Below, piece after piece: positions 52,554 to 62,343 of a stretch of DNA of 64,000 nt (position 1 is the stretch's first letter; each line of letters opens with the position of its first letter). A program made the position numbers and the translations under genes. The stretch lies in assembly GCF_025822245.1 (NCBI RefSeq), contig NZ_JACKTL010000041.1:1-64000 (forward strand), given 5' to 3'. Under the pieces are notes generated by a model. That model was not told the DNA's origin. It made no database searches and was given only the letters and a program-made list of their open reading frames with translations. The DNA comes from Mycolicibacterium hodleri. Its GTDB lineage: Bacteria; Actinomycetota; Actinomycetes; Mycobacteriales; Mycobacteriaceae.

Positions 52554-53687
52554 TTGCAGATCGGGCCGATCGCGTTGCGCAGTCCCGTGGTCCTGGCGCC
52601 CATGGCCGGGGTCACCAACGTCGCGTTCCGCACGCTGTGCCGCGAACTCGAACTTGCCAGGGCCGGCACCGTCAGCGGCCTCTACGTCTGCGAGATGGTG
52701 ACGGCACGGGCCCTGGTCGAACGCAACGCCAGCACGCTGCACATGACGACGTTCGGACCCGAGGAGTCGCCGCGGTCGCTGCAGCTCTACACCGTCGACC
52801 CCGCCACGACCTACGCCGCGGCCAAGATGATCGTCGACGAGGACATGGCCGACCACATCGACATGAACTTCGGTTGCCCGGTCCCCAAGGTCACCCGCCG
52901 CGGCGGTGGCGCGGCGCTGCCCTACAAGCGCAAGCTGTTCGGCCAGATCGTCGCCGCGGCGGTACGGGCGACGGCGGGCACCGGGATCCCCGTCACCGTG
53001 AAGTTCCGGATTGGCATCGACGACGACCACCACACGCACCTCGACGCGGGCCGCATCGCCGCCGAGGAGGGCGCGGCTGCCGTCGCGCTGCACGCCCGCA
53101 CCGCGGCGCAGCGCTACTCCGGCACCGCCGACTGGAATCAGATCGCCGAGCTCAAGCAACACGTCACCGGCATTCCGGTGCTGGGGAACGGCGACATCTT
53201 CGTCGCCGACGACGCCCTGAAGATGATGGCCGAGACCGGATGTGACGGAGTCGTCATCGGCCGAGGCTGCCTCGGCAGGCCATGGCTGTTCGCCGAGCTG
53301 TCGGCGGCCTTCAACGGCGTCGACGCCCCCGTACCCCCGACCCTCGGCGAGGTCGCCGACATCGCCCGGCGCCACGGTCACCTGCTCGCCGCCCACTTCG
53401 GCGAGGACAAGGGCATGCGCGACATCCGCAAGCACGTCGCCTGGTACCTGCACGGATTCCCCGCCGGCGCCGATCTTCGGCGCGCGCTGGCGTTGGTCAA
53501 GACGCTCCCCGAGCTCGACGACCTGCTGGCTCAGCTGGACCCCGACGTGCCGTTCCCGCCCGTGGCCGAGGGCCCGCGTGGGCGGCAGGGTTCACCAGGG
53601 TCGGTGTCGCTGCCGGAGGGCTGGCTCGGCGATCCGGACGACTGCACGGTGCCGGCGGGAGCCGACGTCATGCATTCTGGAGGCTGA
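52554..53687 (+). CDS. dus: tRNA-dihydrouridine synthase
   Basis: A 377-residue (from TTG 52554) FMN enzyme that reduces uridines in the tRNA D-loop, equivalent to Rv0823c. Motifs include PVVLAPMAGVTNVAFR, MNFGCPVPKVTRRGGGAALP with the catalytic Cys, VTVKFRIGIDD, HARTAAQRYSG and GNGDIF. The start is unsettled: no ATG or GTG lies in frame between the desA1 stop and the conserved IGPIALRSP. TTG 52554 is the only common start codon there. Upstream the frame stays open through desA1. Confidence 0.88.
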   Translation: MQIGPIALRSPVVLAPMAGVTNVAFRTLCRELELARAGTVSGLYVCEMVTARALVERNASTLHMTTFGPEESPRSLQLYTVDPATTYAAAKMIVDEDMADHIDMNFGCPVPKVTRRGGGAALPYKRKLFGQIVAAAVRATAGTGIPVTVKFRIGIDDDHHTHLDAGRIAAEEGAAAVALHARTAAQRYSGTADWNQIAELKQHVTGIPVLGNGDIFVADDALKMMAETGCDGVVIGRGCLGRPWLFAELSAAFNGVDAPVPPTLGEVADIARRHGHLLAAHFGEDKGMRDIRKHVAWYLHGFPAGADLRRALALVKTLPELDDLLAQLDPDVPFPPVAEGPRGRQGSPGSVSLPEGWLGDPDDCTVPAGADVMHSGG

Positions 53688-53904
53688 ACCGACTCCTGAG
53701 CGAGACGTCTTCGAGACGCCACCGACGCCGTCTCGGACTGGCTCAAGATCGGGTTGTCTCAGTACGATGGGGAACCACCATGACGGGTTCCGACTGGCTT
53801 CGATTCGCCAAGCCCCTGTCGTGCTGCTAGAAGACTAGAAGCAGACGAGTTCGATCGGTGCGCCCGCGGCGCACCGAATCCACACGGTCGGAGGCCGACA
53901 GGAC

Positions 53905-55938
53905 ATGAGTGACGGCGACAACGCCGCTCCCGGTCGTCGGCAACGGAGCGAGCCAGACGACGCCCCGTCGGGTGCGGAGAAACCCGTCAACGACTGGATT
54001 ACCCGATCGTCGCGTCCGGCGCCAGGCGCCGCGCCGTGGGAGCGCCACCCGACGGCCGCCGCCAGCCCGGCGGGCAATCACACCGATGGCGTGACCGTCG
54101 CCGACCTGATTGCGAAGATCACCGGCAGGGCGCCCGACCCCAAGCCCGAACCCGAACCCGAACCTCAGCCCGACCCCGAGCCCGACGAGCCGCCCGCCCT
54201 CGAGAGCGGCGGGCCCGACGACGTCGTCCACGGCGTCGTCCGAGACCCCGACACCACCGTCATTCCCGTCGTCCCCGCCCACGCCTCGGAACTACCCGAC
54301 CTGACCGACCTCGCCAGGGACCCCGCGACGCCCGAGCGAATCGACGGCGTCACCCCCGCACCGGTCACGGCGTCGTCGCATCGCGGCCGCCACACCGCGA
54401 TGGTGATGGGCCGGGTCGCGGCAGCGCTCATCGCGGTCCTCGCGTTGGCCATGACCGGCGCGGCATGGCAATGGCAGGCCTCGAAGAACCACAACCTCAA
54501 CAAGGTGGCAGCGCTCGATCCGAACTCGCGCGACATCGTCGACCCCGGCGCTCAGTACGGCGACGAGAACTTCCTCATCGTCGGCACCGACAGCCGGATC
54601 GGCACGAACAGCGACATGGGGGCGGGCACCACCGACGACGCGGCCGGCGCCCGGTCGGACACGATCATGCTGGTCAACATCCCGGCCAATCGCAAACGCG
54701 TGGTGGCGGTGTCCTTTCCGCGCGACCTGTCGATCACTCCCATGCAGTGCGAGCACTGGGACCCCACGACCAGTGCCTACGGCCCTGCCACCGATCCGGA
54801 CTCCCCCGTCTACGGAATGGACAAGGTCTACACCGAGACCAAGCTGAACTCCGCATACGCCGTCGGCGGGCCGAAGTGCCTGGTGAAGGTGATCCAGAAG
54901 CTCTCTGGGCTGTCGGTCAACCGGTTCATGGCCGTCGACTTCGCCGGGTTCGCCAAGATGGTCGACGCACTCGGCGGCGTCGAGGTCTGCTCCACCACTC
55001 CGCTGGAGGACTACGAACTGGGCACGGTGCTGGCCAACGCCGGGCGGCAGATCGTCGACGGACACACCGCGCTGCAGTACGTCCGCGCGCGGCAGGTCAC
55101 CACCGAGACCAACGGCGACTACGGCCGCATCAAGCGCCAGCAGCTGTTCCTGTCGTCACTGCTGCGGTCGCTGATCTCCAAGGACACGTTCTTCTCGCTC
55201 AGCAAGCTCAACAACGTGGTCAACCTCTTCATCAACGACAGCTACGTCGACAACATCCAGACCAAGGACCTCGTCGACCTCGGACAATCCGTCCAGGGCG
55301 TCAACGTCGGACGCATCACGTTCGTGACGGTGCCGACGGTGGGCTACGCCGACGAGTACGGCAACGAGGTGCCCCGCACCGACGACATGCGCAACCTGTT
55401 CGACGCGATCATCAACGACGACCCCCTGCCCGAGGAGAAGAACGTCGGGCCCACCCCGCTGTCGGACAAGCCGGAGGCCGCCGTCCCCCCGCCCGACGAC
55501 GCCAACGGTGAACTCGTCGACGCCGTCACCACCAGCCCCGGCGACATCACCGTTCGGGTGTCGAACTCGACCGGTGAGGACGGATTGGCGTCCACGGCGG
55601 CCAGCGACTTGCAGCAGCACGGGTTCAACGTCGACACCCCGGACGACTATCCGGGCCCGCTGGACTCCACCACGGTGTTCTTCTCCTCCGGCAACGAGCA
55701 GGCCGCCGCCACCGTCGCCTCGTCGTTCGCCACTCCCGCCATCCCGCCGATCGAGCGCGTGTCCGGCATGGGCAACGTGATTCGAGTGGTGCTCGGGTCC
55801 GACTTCAATGCTGTGAACGCGCCGTCCCCGAGCGGGTCGTCGGTGCAGGTTCACCTGGTGCACGACCGCAGCGGCGAGAAGTCACATCTACCCGAAGACC
55901 TGACGGTCACCAACGCCGCCGACACCACCTGCGAGTGA
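53905..55938 (+). CDS. LytR-CpsA-Psr family cell-wall ligase
   Basis: A 677-residue protein equivalent to Rv0822c. A long cytoplasmic N-terminus (1-165) contains a Pro-Glu repeat (PKPEPEPEPQPDPEPDEPP) and is followed by a membrane helix (about 170-190, VAAALIAVLALAMTGAAW). The LCP catalytic domain (about 215-440) shows NFLIVGTDSR, RSDTIMLVNI, SFPRDLSI and YVRARQVTTETNGDYGRIKRQQ, with the Arg residues that bind the polyprenyl pyrophosphate. A LytR_C domain lies near 530-630. LCP enzymes join arabinogalactan to peptidoglycan. Confidence 0.92.
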   Translation: MSDGDNAAPGRRQRSEPDDAPSGAEKPVNDWITRSSRPAPGAAPWERHPTAAASPAGNHTDGVTVADLIAKITGRAPDPKPEPEPEPQPDPEPDEPPALESGGPDDVVHGVVRDPDTTVIPVVPAHASELPDLTDLARDPATPERIDGVTPAPVTASSHRGRHTAMVMGRVAAALIAVLALAMTGAAWQWQASKNHNLNKVAALDPNSRDIVDPGAQYGDENFLIVGTDSRIGTNSDMGAGTTDDAAGARSDTIMLVNIPANRKRVVAVSFPRDLSITPMQCEHWDPTTSAYGPATDPDSPVYGMDKVYTETKLNSAYAVGGPKCLVKVIQKLSGLSVNRFMAVDFAGFAKMVDALGGVEVCSTTPLEDYELGTVLANAGRQIVDGHTALQYVRARQVTTETNGDYGRIKRQQLFLSSLLRSLISKDTFFSLSKLNNVVNLFINDSYVDNIQTKDLVDLGQSVQGVNVGRITFVTVPTVGYADEYGNEVPRTDDMRNLFDAIINDDPLPEEKNVGPTPLSDKPEAAVPPPDDANGELVDAVTTSPGDITVRVSNSTGEDGLASTAASDLQQHGFNVDTPDDYPGPLDSTTVFFSSGNEQAAATVASSFATPAIPPIERVSGMGNVIRVVLGSDFNAVNAPSPSGSSVQVHLVHDRSGEKSHLPEDLTVTNAADTTCE

Positions 55939-55965
55939 CCCGCTAAAGCCATTGCGGCAGGTGGC

Positions 55966-55987
55966 ATTCACCTTTCGTTCATCCGGC
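55966..55987 (+). promoter_or_regulatory. PHO-box-like direct repeat upstream of phoU
   Basis: Two contiguous 11-base units, ATTCACCTTTC and GTTCATCCGGC, match the GTTCACC-type units of actinobacterial phosphate regulators (Streptomyces PhoP; RegX3 in mycobacteria). The box is 42-63 bases before the phoU ATG. The same type of box lies before pstS. Confidence 0.6.
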
Positions 55988-56016
55988 AGGTCGTGACGAT
56001 CGCAATGTGCAGCCCG

Positions 56017-56022
56017 TAGGCT
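56017..56022 (+). promoter_or_regulatory. -10 element for a leaderless phoU transcript
   Basis: TAGGCT fits TANNNT and ends six bases before ATG 56029, placing the RNA start at the start codon. The PHO-box-like repeat lies about 30 bases further upstream, in the -35 to -55 zone. Confidence 0.5.
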
Positions 56023-56028
56023 TGGTAC

Positions 56029-56697
56029 ATGCGTACCGCCTACCACGAGCAGCTGGCCTCCTTGACGGACCAGCTCGGTGAGATGTGCGGCCTTGCCGGG
56101 GTAGCCATGGAGCGTGCGACCCAGGCCCTCCTCCAGGCCGACCTGGTTCTTGCCGAGCAGGTCATCACCGACCACGAGCAGATCGCCGCGATGAGCGCGC
56201 GCGCCGAGGAGTCCGCGTTCGTGCTTCTCGCGTTGCAGGCCCCCGTCGCGGGCGACCTCCGTGCGATCGTCAGCTCCATTCAGATCGTCGCCGACGTCGA
56301 CCGGATGGGCGCCCTGGCGCTGCACGTCGCCAAGATCGCCCGCCGCCGCCATCCTCAGCACGTCCTCCCCGAGGAGGTCAACGGCTACTTCGCCGAAATG
56401 GGCCGGCTCGCCGTCGATCTCGGCAACAGTGCCCAGGAGGTCCTGGTCAGCAGGGATCCGGAGAAGGCGGCACGCATCCGCGAGGAGGACGACGCGATGG
56501 ACGACCTCCATCGCCATCTGTTCTCCGTGCTGATGGATCGGGAGTGGCGCCACGGCGTGATCGCCGCCGTCGACGTGACGCTGCTCAGCCGGTTCTACGA
56601 GCGGTTCGCCGACCACGCCGTCGAGGTGGCACGGCGCGTCATCTTCCAGGTCACCGGTCGCTTCCCCGACGAGGAAGCCATCCCGGCACCTCAGTGA
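56029..56697 (+). CDS. phoU: Phosphate signalling regulator PhoU (PhoY2-like)
   Basis: A 222-residue all-helical protein with two PhoU three-helix bundles (about 10-105 and 115-210). The metal-binding patterns are seen as [14 protein letters not shown] and AVSADLRAI-like [16 protein letters not shown] in the first half, and [12 protein letters not shown] and [19 protein letters not shown] in the second. PhoU restrains the SenX3-RegX3 phosphate response through the Pst transporter. By position it matches PhoY2 (Rv0821c). The pst genes lie nearby on the opposite strand. Confidence 0.93.
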   Translation: MRTAYHEQLASLTDQLGEMCGLAGVAMERATQALLQADLVLAEQVITDHEQIAAMSARAEESAFVLLALQAPVAGDLRAIVSSIQIVADVDRMGALALHVAKIARRRHPQHVLPEEVNGYFAEMGRLAVDLGNSAQEVLVSRDPEKAARIREEDDAMDDLHRHLFSVLMDREWRHGVIAAVDVTLLSRFYERFADHAVEVARRVIFQVTGRFPDEEAIPAPQ

Positions 56698-57218
56698 CGA
56701 ACGATCCGCACGCCGTCCTTGGTGGCGGCTAGCAGATCCCGCAGGACGGTCGCGACGACCTGGAGTTCGGCGTTGCCGTAGGCCGCCAGGAAGTCGCGTC
56801 GCGCGGCATCCATCTCGTCGTGCAGCTGCTGGTGGGCGGCGGCGACCAGCTCTCCGTCGTCGGTGAGCACCAGTTCCACCTCCTTGCGATTGCCCGGAAT
56901 CGCCCGGCGGGCGACCAGATCGGCCTCGACCAGGCGTTGAACGTGCTTGGACACCGTTCCCTTCAGTTGACCGGACCGCGCCGCCAAGCCGACCACGCTG
57001 ACGGGCCCGTCGGCGATCGCCGCGAGCAGATGCATCGACAGCGTCGACGCCTCGTGGACGCGGGCCGACAGACGGGCCGGACAGCGCTGGGCGATGAAGT
57101 CGCGTTCGGCGTCGTCGTCCTCACTGCCGGTCATCTCGATCTCGAACTTGTCCCCGACCGCTCCCAACAAGTCGACGACGTCGGCGACCAGTGCGGACTT
57201 GGTTTTCACGGAAACCAT
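56691..57218 (-). CDS. MarR-family regulator
   Basis: A 175-residue winged-helix protein. DNA-binding helices lie near 75-115 ([30 protein letters not shown]) and the wing is [15 protein letters not shown]. It is divergent from a quinone-oxidoreductase-like gene 71 bases away, with a clear inverted repeat between them, so it probably represses that gene. A weaker GGTTT/AAACC repeat overlaps its own start. It overlaps phoU convergently by seven bases. Confidence 0.87.
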   Translation of the reverse strand: MVSVKTKSALVADVVDLLGAVGDKFEIEMTGSEDDDAERDFIAQRCPARLSARVHEASTLSMHLLAAIADGPVSVVGLAARSGQLKGTVSKHVQRLVEADLVARRAIPGNRKEVELVLTDDGELVAAAHQQLHDEMDAARRDFLAAYGNAELQVVATVLRDLLAATKDGVRIVRH

Positions 57219-57248
57219 CTTGCCATCGCCAACTCGGCGTCGTACATT

Positions 57249-57277
57249 GTTTCCAGAGAAACCATATTTCTGGAAAC
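57249..57277. promoter_or_regulatory. Inverted-repeat operator between MarR and oxidoreductase genes
   Basis: Perfect 9-bp arms GTTTCCAGA and TCTGGAAAC are separated by 11 bases. The site lies 13-41 bases before the oxidoreductase ATG, where a bound repressor would block transcription. The GAAACCAT core in the spacer recurs at the MarR start. Confidence 0.7.
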
Positions 57278-57289
57278 GAAGGAGTCACC

Positions 57290-58264
57290 ATGAAGGCCGC
57301 CGTCGTCGAACAGTGGGGCCAGGCACCGATCTACACCGACCACCCCGAACCCGTCGTCGTCGACGGCGGCGTGATCGCCACCGTGGAGGCGTCCGCCCTG
57401 ACCAACCTCACCAAGGGTCTGGTGTCCGGAAAGCACTACGCCAGCCGGGAACTCGTGCTCCCGGCGATCCCCGGCGCGGACGGCGTCGCCCGGCTCGAGG
57501 ACGGCACGCGCGTGTACACGGGAGCGCTCAAGCCGTACGGGATGATGGCCGAGCGCACCTTGGTCAACCCCCATGGCGCGGTGGTTCTGCCCGACGACGT
57601 CGACTCCGTGACGGCCGCAGCCATCCCCAACCCTGGGGTGTCGGCATGGATGTCACTCGAGCATGCCGCCGCGGTCCGTCCTGGCGATCACGTCCTGGTC
57701 CTCGGGGCCACCGGTGTCACCGGCTCCACGGCGGTCCAGTTGGCCAAGTCCGCCTTCGGCGCCGGTCGGGTGGTCGTGGCGGGCCGCGACACCACGCGGC
57801 TGGAATGGCTGCGCACCGTCGGCGCCGACGACGTGATCGCCATCGGGAACGAGGACCTGGGCGCCCGCGTGGCGAGCCTGCACGCCGAGCGCCCCTTCGA
57901 CGCCGTCCTCGACTACCTGTGGGGCGAGCCGGCCGAGCAGGTGCTCGAGGCGCTCGGCTCCAACGAGCTCATGGCGCGCTACCACCACACCCGCTTCGTC
58001 CAGATCGGCTCGATGGCCGGGCTGACGATGACTCTGCCGGCGGGCATCCTTCGCAGCGCCGGCATCACCGTCAGCGGCGTCGGCCTCGGCAGCGTGCCGC
58101 CGGACGTGCTGGGACGCATCCGGGTCGAGGCGCTGCCGAAGATGTTCGCCATGGTGGCGTCGGGCGAACTGCAGCTACGGGTGGAACCGAGACCGCTGGC
58201 CGAGGTCGAGCGGGCGTGGACCGCGAAGGAGCCCTCGGGCACCCGAGTAGTGCTGACGCCCTAG
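57290..58264 (+). CDS. Zinc-free MDR (quinone oxidoreductase-like) protein
   Basis: A 324-residue medium-chain dehydrogenase/reductase. It has the GroES-like N-terminal domain and a Rossmann motif VLVLGATGVTGSTAVQLAKSAFGAG near residue 140. The zinc-ligand Cys residues of alcohol dehydrogenases are absent, so it is of the quinone-oxidoreductase type using NADPH. ATG 57290 has AAGGAG eight bases upstream. The adjacent MarR gene and operator suggest induction by an electrophile or drug. Substrate unknown. Confidence 0.87.
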   Translation: MKAAVVEQWGQAPIYTDHPEPVVVDGGVIATVEASALTNLTKGLVSGKHYASRELVLPAIPGADGVARLEDGTRVYTGALKPYGMMAERTLVNPHGAVVLPDDVDSVTAAAIPNPGVSAWMSLEHAAAVRPGDHVLVLGATGVTGSTAVQLAKSAFGAGRVVVAGRDTTRLEWLRTVGADDVIAIGNEDLGARVASLHAERPFDAVLDYLWGEPAEQVLEALGSNELMARYHHTRFVQIGSMAGLTMTLPAGILRSAGITVSGVGLGSVPPDVLGRIRVEALPKMFAMVASGELQLRVEPRPLAEVERAWTAKEPSGTRVVLTP

Positions 58265-58281
58265 GGGTTTCGCTGACTTCG

Positions 58282-59058
58282 CTAGCCGAAGCGGCCCGAG
58301 ATGTAGTCCTCGGTCGCCTTCTGCGTCGGGTTGGAGAAGATCTTCTCGGTGTCGTCGATCTCGATCAGCTTGCCGGGCTTGCCCGTCGCCTCCAGATTGA
58401 AGAAGGCGGTCTGATCACTGACGCGGGCTGCCTGTTGCATGTTGTGCGTCACGATCACGATGGTGAAGTCCTGCTTGAGCTCGGAGATGAGGTCCTCGAT
58501 GGCCAGCGTGGAGATCGGGTCCAGCGCCGAGCACGGCTCGTCCATGAGCAGAACGTCGGGCTGCACGGCGATCGCGCGGGCGATGCAGAGCCGCTGCTGC
58601 TGTCCGCCGGACAGTCCGCCGCCAGGCTTGTCCAAGCGGTCCTTGACCTCGTTCCACAGGTTGGCGCCCTTGAGGGACTGCTCGGCGACCTCGTCGAGAG
58701 CCTTCTTGCTGTGCCGGCCCTGCAGCTTCAGCCCGGCGACGACGTTGTCGCGAATAGACATGGTGGGGAACGGGTTTGGCCGCTGGAACACCATGCCGAT
58801 GGTCTTGCGCACACCGACCGGGTCGACGCCCGCGCCGTAGATGTCCTCGCCGTCGAGCAGCACCGAGCCCTCGACGCGGGCACCCGGAATCACCTCGTGC
58901 ATGCGGTTGAGGGTGCGCAGCACCGTCGACTTGCCGCAACCCGAGGGGCCGATGAACGCCGTCACGCTGCGCGGCTGCACCGACAGCGCTACGTCGGCCA
59001 CCGCATGGAACGACCCGTAGTAGATGTTGACGTCTTTGAGATCGAGGCGCTTGGCCAC
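58282..59058 (-). CDS. pstB: Phosphate ABC transporter ATPase (PstB/PhoT)
   Basis: A 258-residue ABC ATPase with Walker [17 protein letters not shown], signature [16 protein letters not shown], Walker [14 protein letters not shown] and H-loop [10 protein letters not shown], all intact. Length and the C-terminal [18 protein letters not shown] match PstB. It powers high-affinity phosphate uptake. M. tuberculosis has phoT (Rv0820) in this position, beside mshD and phoY2. It is the last gene of pstS-pstC-pstA-pstB, nine bases after pstA. Confidence 0.95.
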   Translation of the reverse strand: MAKRLDLKDVNIYYGSFHAVADVALSVQPRSVTAFIGPSGCGKSTVLRTLNRMHEVIPGARVEGSVLLDGEDIYGAGVDPVGVRKTIGMVFQRPNPFPTMSIRDNVVAGLKLQGRHSKKALDEVAEQSLKGANLWNEVKDRLDKPGGGLSGGQQQRLCIARAIAVQPDVLLMDEPCSALDPISTLAIEDLISELKQDFTIVIVTHNMQQAARVSDQTAFFNLEATGKPGKLIEIDDTEKIFSNPTQKATEDYISGRFG

Positions 59059-59067
59059 GGGATGCTC

Positions 59068-59982
59068 CTAAACTTTCTTGGGAGAGAAGATCTTTGCGAC
59101 CAGACGCGCCGCGACGTTGAGGATGGCGATCAGCAACACCAACGTCAGGGCCGCGCCCCACAGTCGGTCGGTGGGGACCGGGTTGGCGCCGGCACCGGCG
59201 GAGATCTGGTCGTACATCATGCCGGGCAGCGAGCCCATGAATCCGGCGAACATGTCGAAGTTGATCGACGCCGCGTACCCCACCAGGATCAGCAGCGGCG
59301 CCGTCTCGCCCATTACGCGGGCCAGCGACAGCATGATGCCGGTCACGATGCCCGACAGCGCCGTCGGAATGACGATGCGGACGATGGTCTTCCACTTCGG
59401 AACGCCCAGTGCATAACTCGCCTCGCGAAGGTCCATCGGGACGATCCGCAGCATTTCCTCGGTGGCCCGCACGATGACCGGAATCATCAGCAGCACCAGC
59501 GCCAGCGAGACCGCGAACCCCGACCGTTCGAAGCCGAGCGTCGCCACCCACAGTGCGTAGATGAACAGCGCGGCCACGATCGACGGCACGCCGGTGAGGA
59601 TGTCGACCATGAACGTGGTGATCTTGCCCAGTCGCGTGCCGCCGCCGTACTCGACGAGGTACACCGCGACCATCACGCCGACCGGAATCGAGATCAGCGA
59701 GCACACCACGCCTTGGAGCAGCGTGCCCATGACGGCGTGGTAGACGCCGCCGCCCGGCGAGAACGCCGTGGTGCCCGCTTGGGAATTGGTGAACCAGACC
59801 GGCGAGGTGACCGCCGCGAGCCCCTTGCTGAACACCGAGTACAGCACCCAGATCAGCGGCACCAACGCCACCAGAACCGAGACCGAGACCAGCACGGTGG
59901 CCACGTTGTTCGTCAGCTTGCGCTTGGCGCTGACACCCTGGAACGTCGGCGCCTTGACCGGCTTGTCGAGTGTGGCCGTCAT
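59068..59982 (-). CDS. pstA: Phosphate ABC transporter permease PstA
   Basis: A 304-residue permease with six predicted membrane helices, starting with [21 protein letters not shown] near residue 35. The EAA-like cytoplasmic loop is [27 protein letters not shown] near 190. ATG 59982 overlaps the pstC stop (ATGA), which fixes the start against the longer frame. With PstC it forms the membrane channel for phosphate. Confidence 0.93.
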   Translation of the reverse strand: MTATLDKPVKAPTFQGVSAKRKLTNNVATVLVSVSVLVALVPLIWVLYSVFSKGLAAVTSPVWFTNSQAGTTAFSPGGGVYHAVMGTLLQGVVCSLISIPVGVMVAVYLVEYGGGTRLGKITTFMVDILTGVPSIVAALFIYALWVATLGFERSGFAVSLALVLLMIPVIVRATEEMLRIVPMDLREASYALGVPKWKTIVRIVIPTALSGIVTGIMLSLARVMGETAPLLILVGYAASINFDMFAGFMGSLPGMMYDQISAGAGANPVPTDRLWGAALTLVLLIAILNVAARLVAKIFSPKKV

Positions 59983-61028
59983 GCCTTCGCTCCCCGGCCC
60001 GCGACCGCCGCACGAGCCAGCGAGTTCACCACGAACGTGAGGATGAACAGCACCAGGCCCGCAGCGATGTAGGCGCCTGCCTTGTATTGGTCGTTGAATT
60101 CGCTCGCCGCCGAGGCGATCTTGCTGGCGAAGGTGTAGCCGCCGTCGAACAGCGACCAACCGAACGCCGTCTGGGTGCCGCGCAGGATGATCAGCAGGGC
60201 GATGGTCTCGCCCAGCGCACGGCCGAGCCCGAGCATGGCACCGCTGATGTAGCCCGACAGTCCGAACGGCAAGACCGTCGTCCTGACGACCTCCCAGCGG
60301 GTGGCGCCAAGTGCGAGCGCCGCTTCGATCTGACCGCGCGGGGTCTGGATGAACACCTCGCGGGAGACCGCCGTGATGATCGGAAGGATCATCACGGCCA
60401 GCACGATGCCCGCGGTGAAGATGGTGCCGCCGCCGGCCACCGACGCGGTGCCCGTCTTGAACAGGAACAACCAGTCCAAGTGGGTGTTGAGCCACACCGC
60501 GAACGGCTTGAGCACCGGAGCCAGCACGTACAGGCCCCACACGCCGTAGACGATCGACGGCACCGCGGCCAGCAGGTCGACCACGTAGGCAAGCGGCCCC
60601 GCCAGGCGCCGAGGCGAATACTGCGTCAGGAAGATCGCGATGCCGAGCGCGATCGGCATCGCGATCACCAGCGCGAACAGCGACACGAAGATCGTCACCT
60701 GGATCAGGTCGAAGATGCCGAAGGTCATCTTCGACGTGTCGGTGGTGATCCAGTTGCCGCCGTAGGTGAAGAAGTTCGCCTCGTTACGGCTGAGCGCGGG
60801 GATCGCGCGCCACAGCAGGAACACCGCGATCGCCGCGATCAGAACGACGACGGCGATGCCTGCACCCTGCGCCAGACCGCCGAAGATGCGGTCGCCCAGG
60901 CGCACCTTGGCGCCCTTCGAGGGGTTGGTGGTGATGGGTTCTGGAGAGGGAAAGGGCGAAGCGATCACTTCGCCCGATCCCGCGCCGGTTGGGTTCGGTG
61001 TCGTCACTGTCATCCCGTTGTCGGTCAT
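59979..61028 (-). CDS. pstC: Phosphate ABC transporter permease PstC
   Basis: A 349-residue permease with a hydrophilic N-terminus (1-45) and six membrane helices (first about 58-80, [17 protein letters not shown]). The EAA-like loop is [30 protein letters not shown] near 240. It overlaps pstA by four bases and lies 48 bases downstream of pstS. Partner of PstA in phosphate import. Confidence 0.93.
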   Translation of the reverse strand: MTDNGMTVTTPNPTGAGSGEVIASPFPSPEPITTNPSKGAKVRLGDRIFGGLAQGAGIAVVVLIAAIAVFLLWRAIPALSRNEANFFTYGGNWITTDTSKMTFGIFDLIQVTIFVSLFALVIAMPIALGIAIFLTQYSPRRLAGPLAYVVDLLAAVPSIVYGVWGLYVLAPVLKPFAVWLNTHLDWLFLFKTGTASVAGGGTIFTAGIVLAVMILPIITAVSREVFIQTPRGQIEAALALGATRWEVVRTTVLPFGLSGYISGAMLGLGRALGETIALLIILRGTQTAFGWSLFDGGYTFASKIASAASEFNDQYKAGAYIAAGLVLFILTFVVNSLARAAVAGRGAKA

Positions 61029-61076
61029 TGCTTCCAGAACCCATCCTCACCGCGTTGGTGGCGGTATGCCAACCGA

Positions 61077-62219
61077 CTAGGCAATTGCGTCGACGGACTT
61101 GAGCAAGCGCTCCTTGAAGCTGTCGGGCAGGGGCACGAAGCCGGCAGCCGACAGGTTGGCCTGACCCTGGTTGGCCGACACCGTGAGGAACGACTTCACC
61201 GCTGCGGCGGTGTCGGCGTCATAGCCCTTGGAGCAGACGATCTCGTAGGTGGCCAGCATCAACGGGTAGGCACCGGCCTCCTTGGAGGCGTACAGCGCGT
61301 TGAGGTCGAGCGTCAGGTCCATGCCCTCGGCCTTGAACTTGGCGTCACCGACGGCCTTCGCGGTCGTCTCGTCGGTCAACTCGACGGCACCCGCGCCGCT
61401 GTCGATCTGAGCGAACGGCAGGTTGGCCGCCTTGGCGGGGCTCTTCTCGACGTAGCCGATCGCACCCGGGGTGGCCTGGACGGCCTGCACGACGCCGGAG
61501 GACTTCTGGGCGCCCTCGCCGGCACCGCCCTGGAACTCCTTGCCGGCACCCTTGGTCCAGGTCTGCGGCGCCGCGGCGGTCAGGTATTTCTGGAAGTTGT
61601 CGGTGGTGCCCGACGAGTCCGACCGGTAGATCGGCGTGATCTTCGTGTCGGGCAGGGTGGTCCCGCCGTTGAGCGCGGCGATGGCCGGGTCGTTCCAGGT
61701 GGTGATCGCGCCGGTGAAGATCTTGGCCAGCACGTCGGCGTTGACGACGAGCTTGTCGACGCCCTCGAGGTTGTAGGCCATCGCGACCGGGCCGAAGACC
61801 AGCGGCAGGTTCCACGCCGGGTTGCCGCCGCACCGCTCGGTCGCCGGGGCGACCTGATCGTCGGCGAGCGCGGAATCCGAACCCGCGAAGTCGACCTGCT
61901 TGGCGAGGAACTGCGTCACACCTGCACCGGAACCGGTGGGGTTGTAGGACAGGGACTTGCCCGAGCAGACCTGACCCCACGCCTTGTTGAACTCGGCGAT
62001 GGCGTTCTGCTGAGCGGTGGATCCCTCGGCGGTCAGGGCGGCCTTGCCGCCACAGTCGGCGGCGGCGGAGGAGGACGATCCCCCCGCAGATGCGCTCGAC
62101 GACGACGTTCCCGAGTTGTTGTCACTGCCGCACGCGGTCATCGTCAGCGCGAGAGCTGCCGCGGACAATGCCACCATGAACGGAGTGCCGGCACTCGTGC
62201 CAAAGCGATTGAGCTTCAC
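61077..62219 (-). CDS. pstS: Phosphate-binding lipoprotein PstS
   Basis: A 380-residue lipoprotein that captures phosphate outside the membrane. The signal peptide ends in LTMTACGS, with Cys30 as the lipidated residue, followed by a Ser/Ala-rich linker. Phosphate-binding segments are AEGSTAQQNAI, GSDSAL, YRSDSSGTTDNFQKYL and GEGAQKSSGV. GTG 62219 is preferred; a second GTG three codons upstream is possible. It heads the pst operon and has a PHO-box-like repeat upstream. Confidence 0.94.
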   Translation of the reverse strand: MKLNRFGTSAGTPFMVALSAAALALTMTACGSDNNSGTSSSSASAGGSSSSAAADCGGKAALTAEGSTAQQNAIAEFNKAWGQVCSGKSLSYNPTGSGAGVTQFLAKQVDFAGSDSALADDQVAPATERCGGNPAWNLPLVFGPVAMAYNLEGVDKLVVNADVLAKIFTGAITTWNDPAIAALNGGTTLPDTKITPIYRSDSSGTTDNFQKYLTAAAPQTWTKGAGKEFQGGAGEGAQKSSGVVQAVQATPGAIGYVEKSPAKAANLPFAQIDSGAGAVELTDETTAKAVGDAKFKAEGMDLTLDLNALYASKEAGAYPLMLATYEIVCSKGYDADTAAAVKSFLTVSANQGQANLSAAGFVPLPDSFKERLLKSVDAIA

Positions 62220-62295
62220 TGATCCCACTTTCGATTTTTTGTCTGCCTCAGGACTCCACGGCAACGTATTCGGCGCCGGTGGACGGGTCGCTGAC

Positions 62296-62317
62296 GAAAG
62301 GTGAACGAGCAGTGAAC
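62296..62317 (-). promoter_or_regulatory. PHO-box-like direct repeat upstream of pstS
   Basis: On the minus strand two contiguous 11-base units read GTTCACTGCTC and GTTCACCTTTC. They closely match the actinobacterial PHO-box unit GTTCACC. The box is 77-98 bases before the pstS start and is the likely RegX3 site for phosphate-starvation induction. Confidence 0.7.
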
Positions 62318-62343
62318 AGCCTCAGCGATTTCACAGTTGAGGG

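Noticed and set aside
57094..60072. A 992-residue open frame on the plus strand across the pst genes
   Set aside because: It runs antisense to pstB and pstA and through the MDR gene in another frame, with Arg/His-rich composition typical of shadow frames.
59970..62222. A 750-residue plus-strand frame opposite pstC and pstS
   Set aside because: Antisense shadow of well-supported transporter genes.
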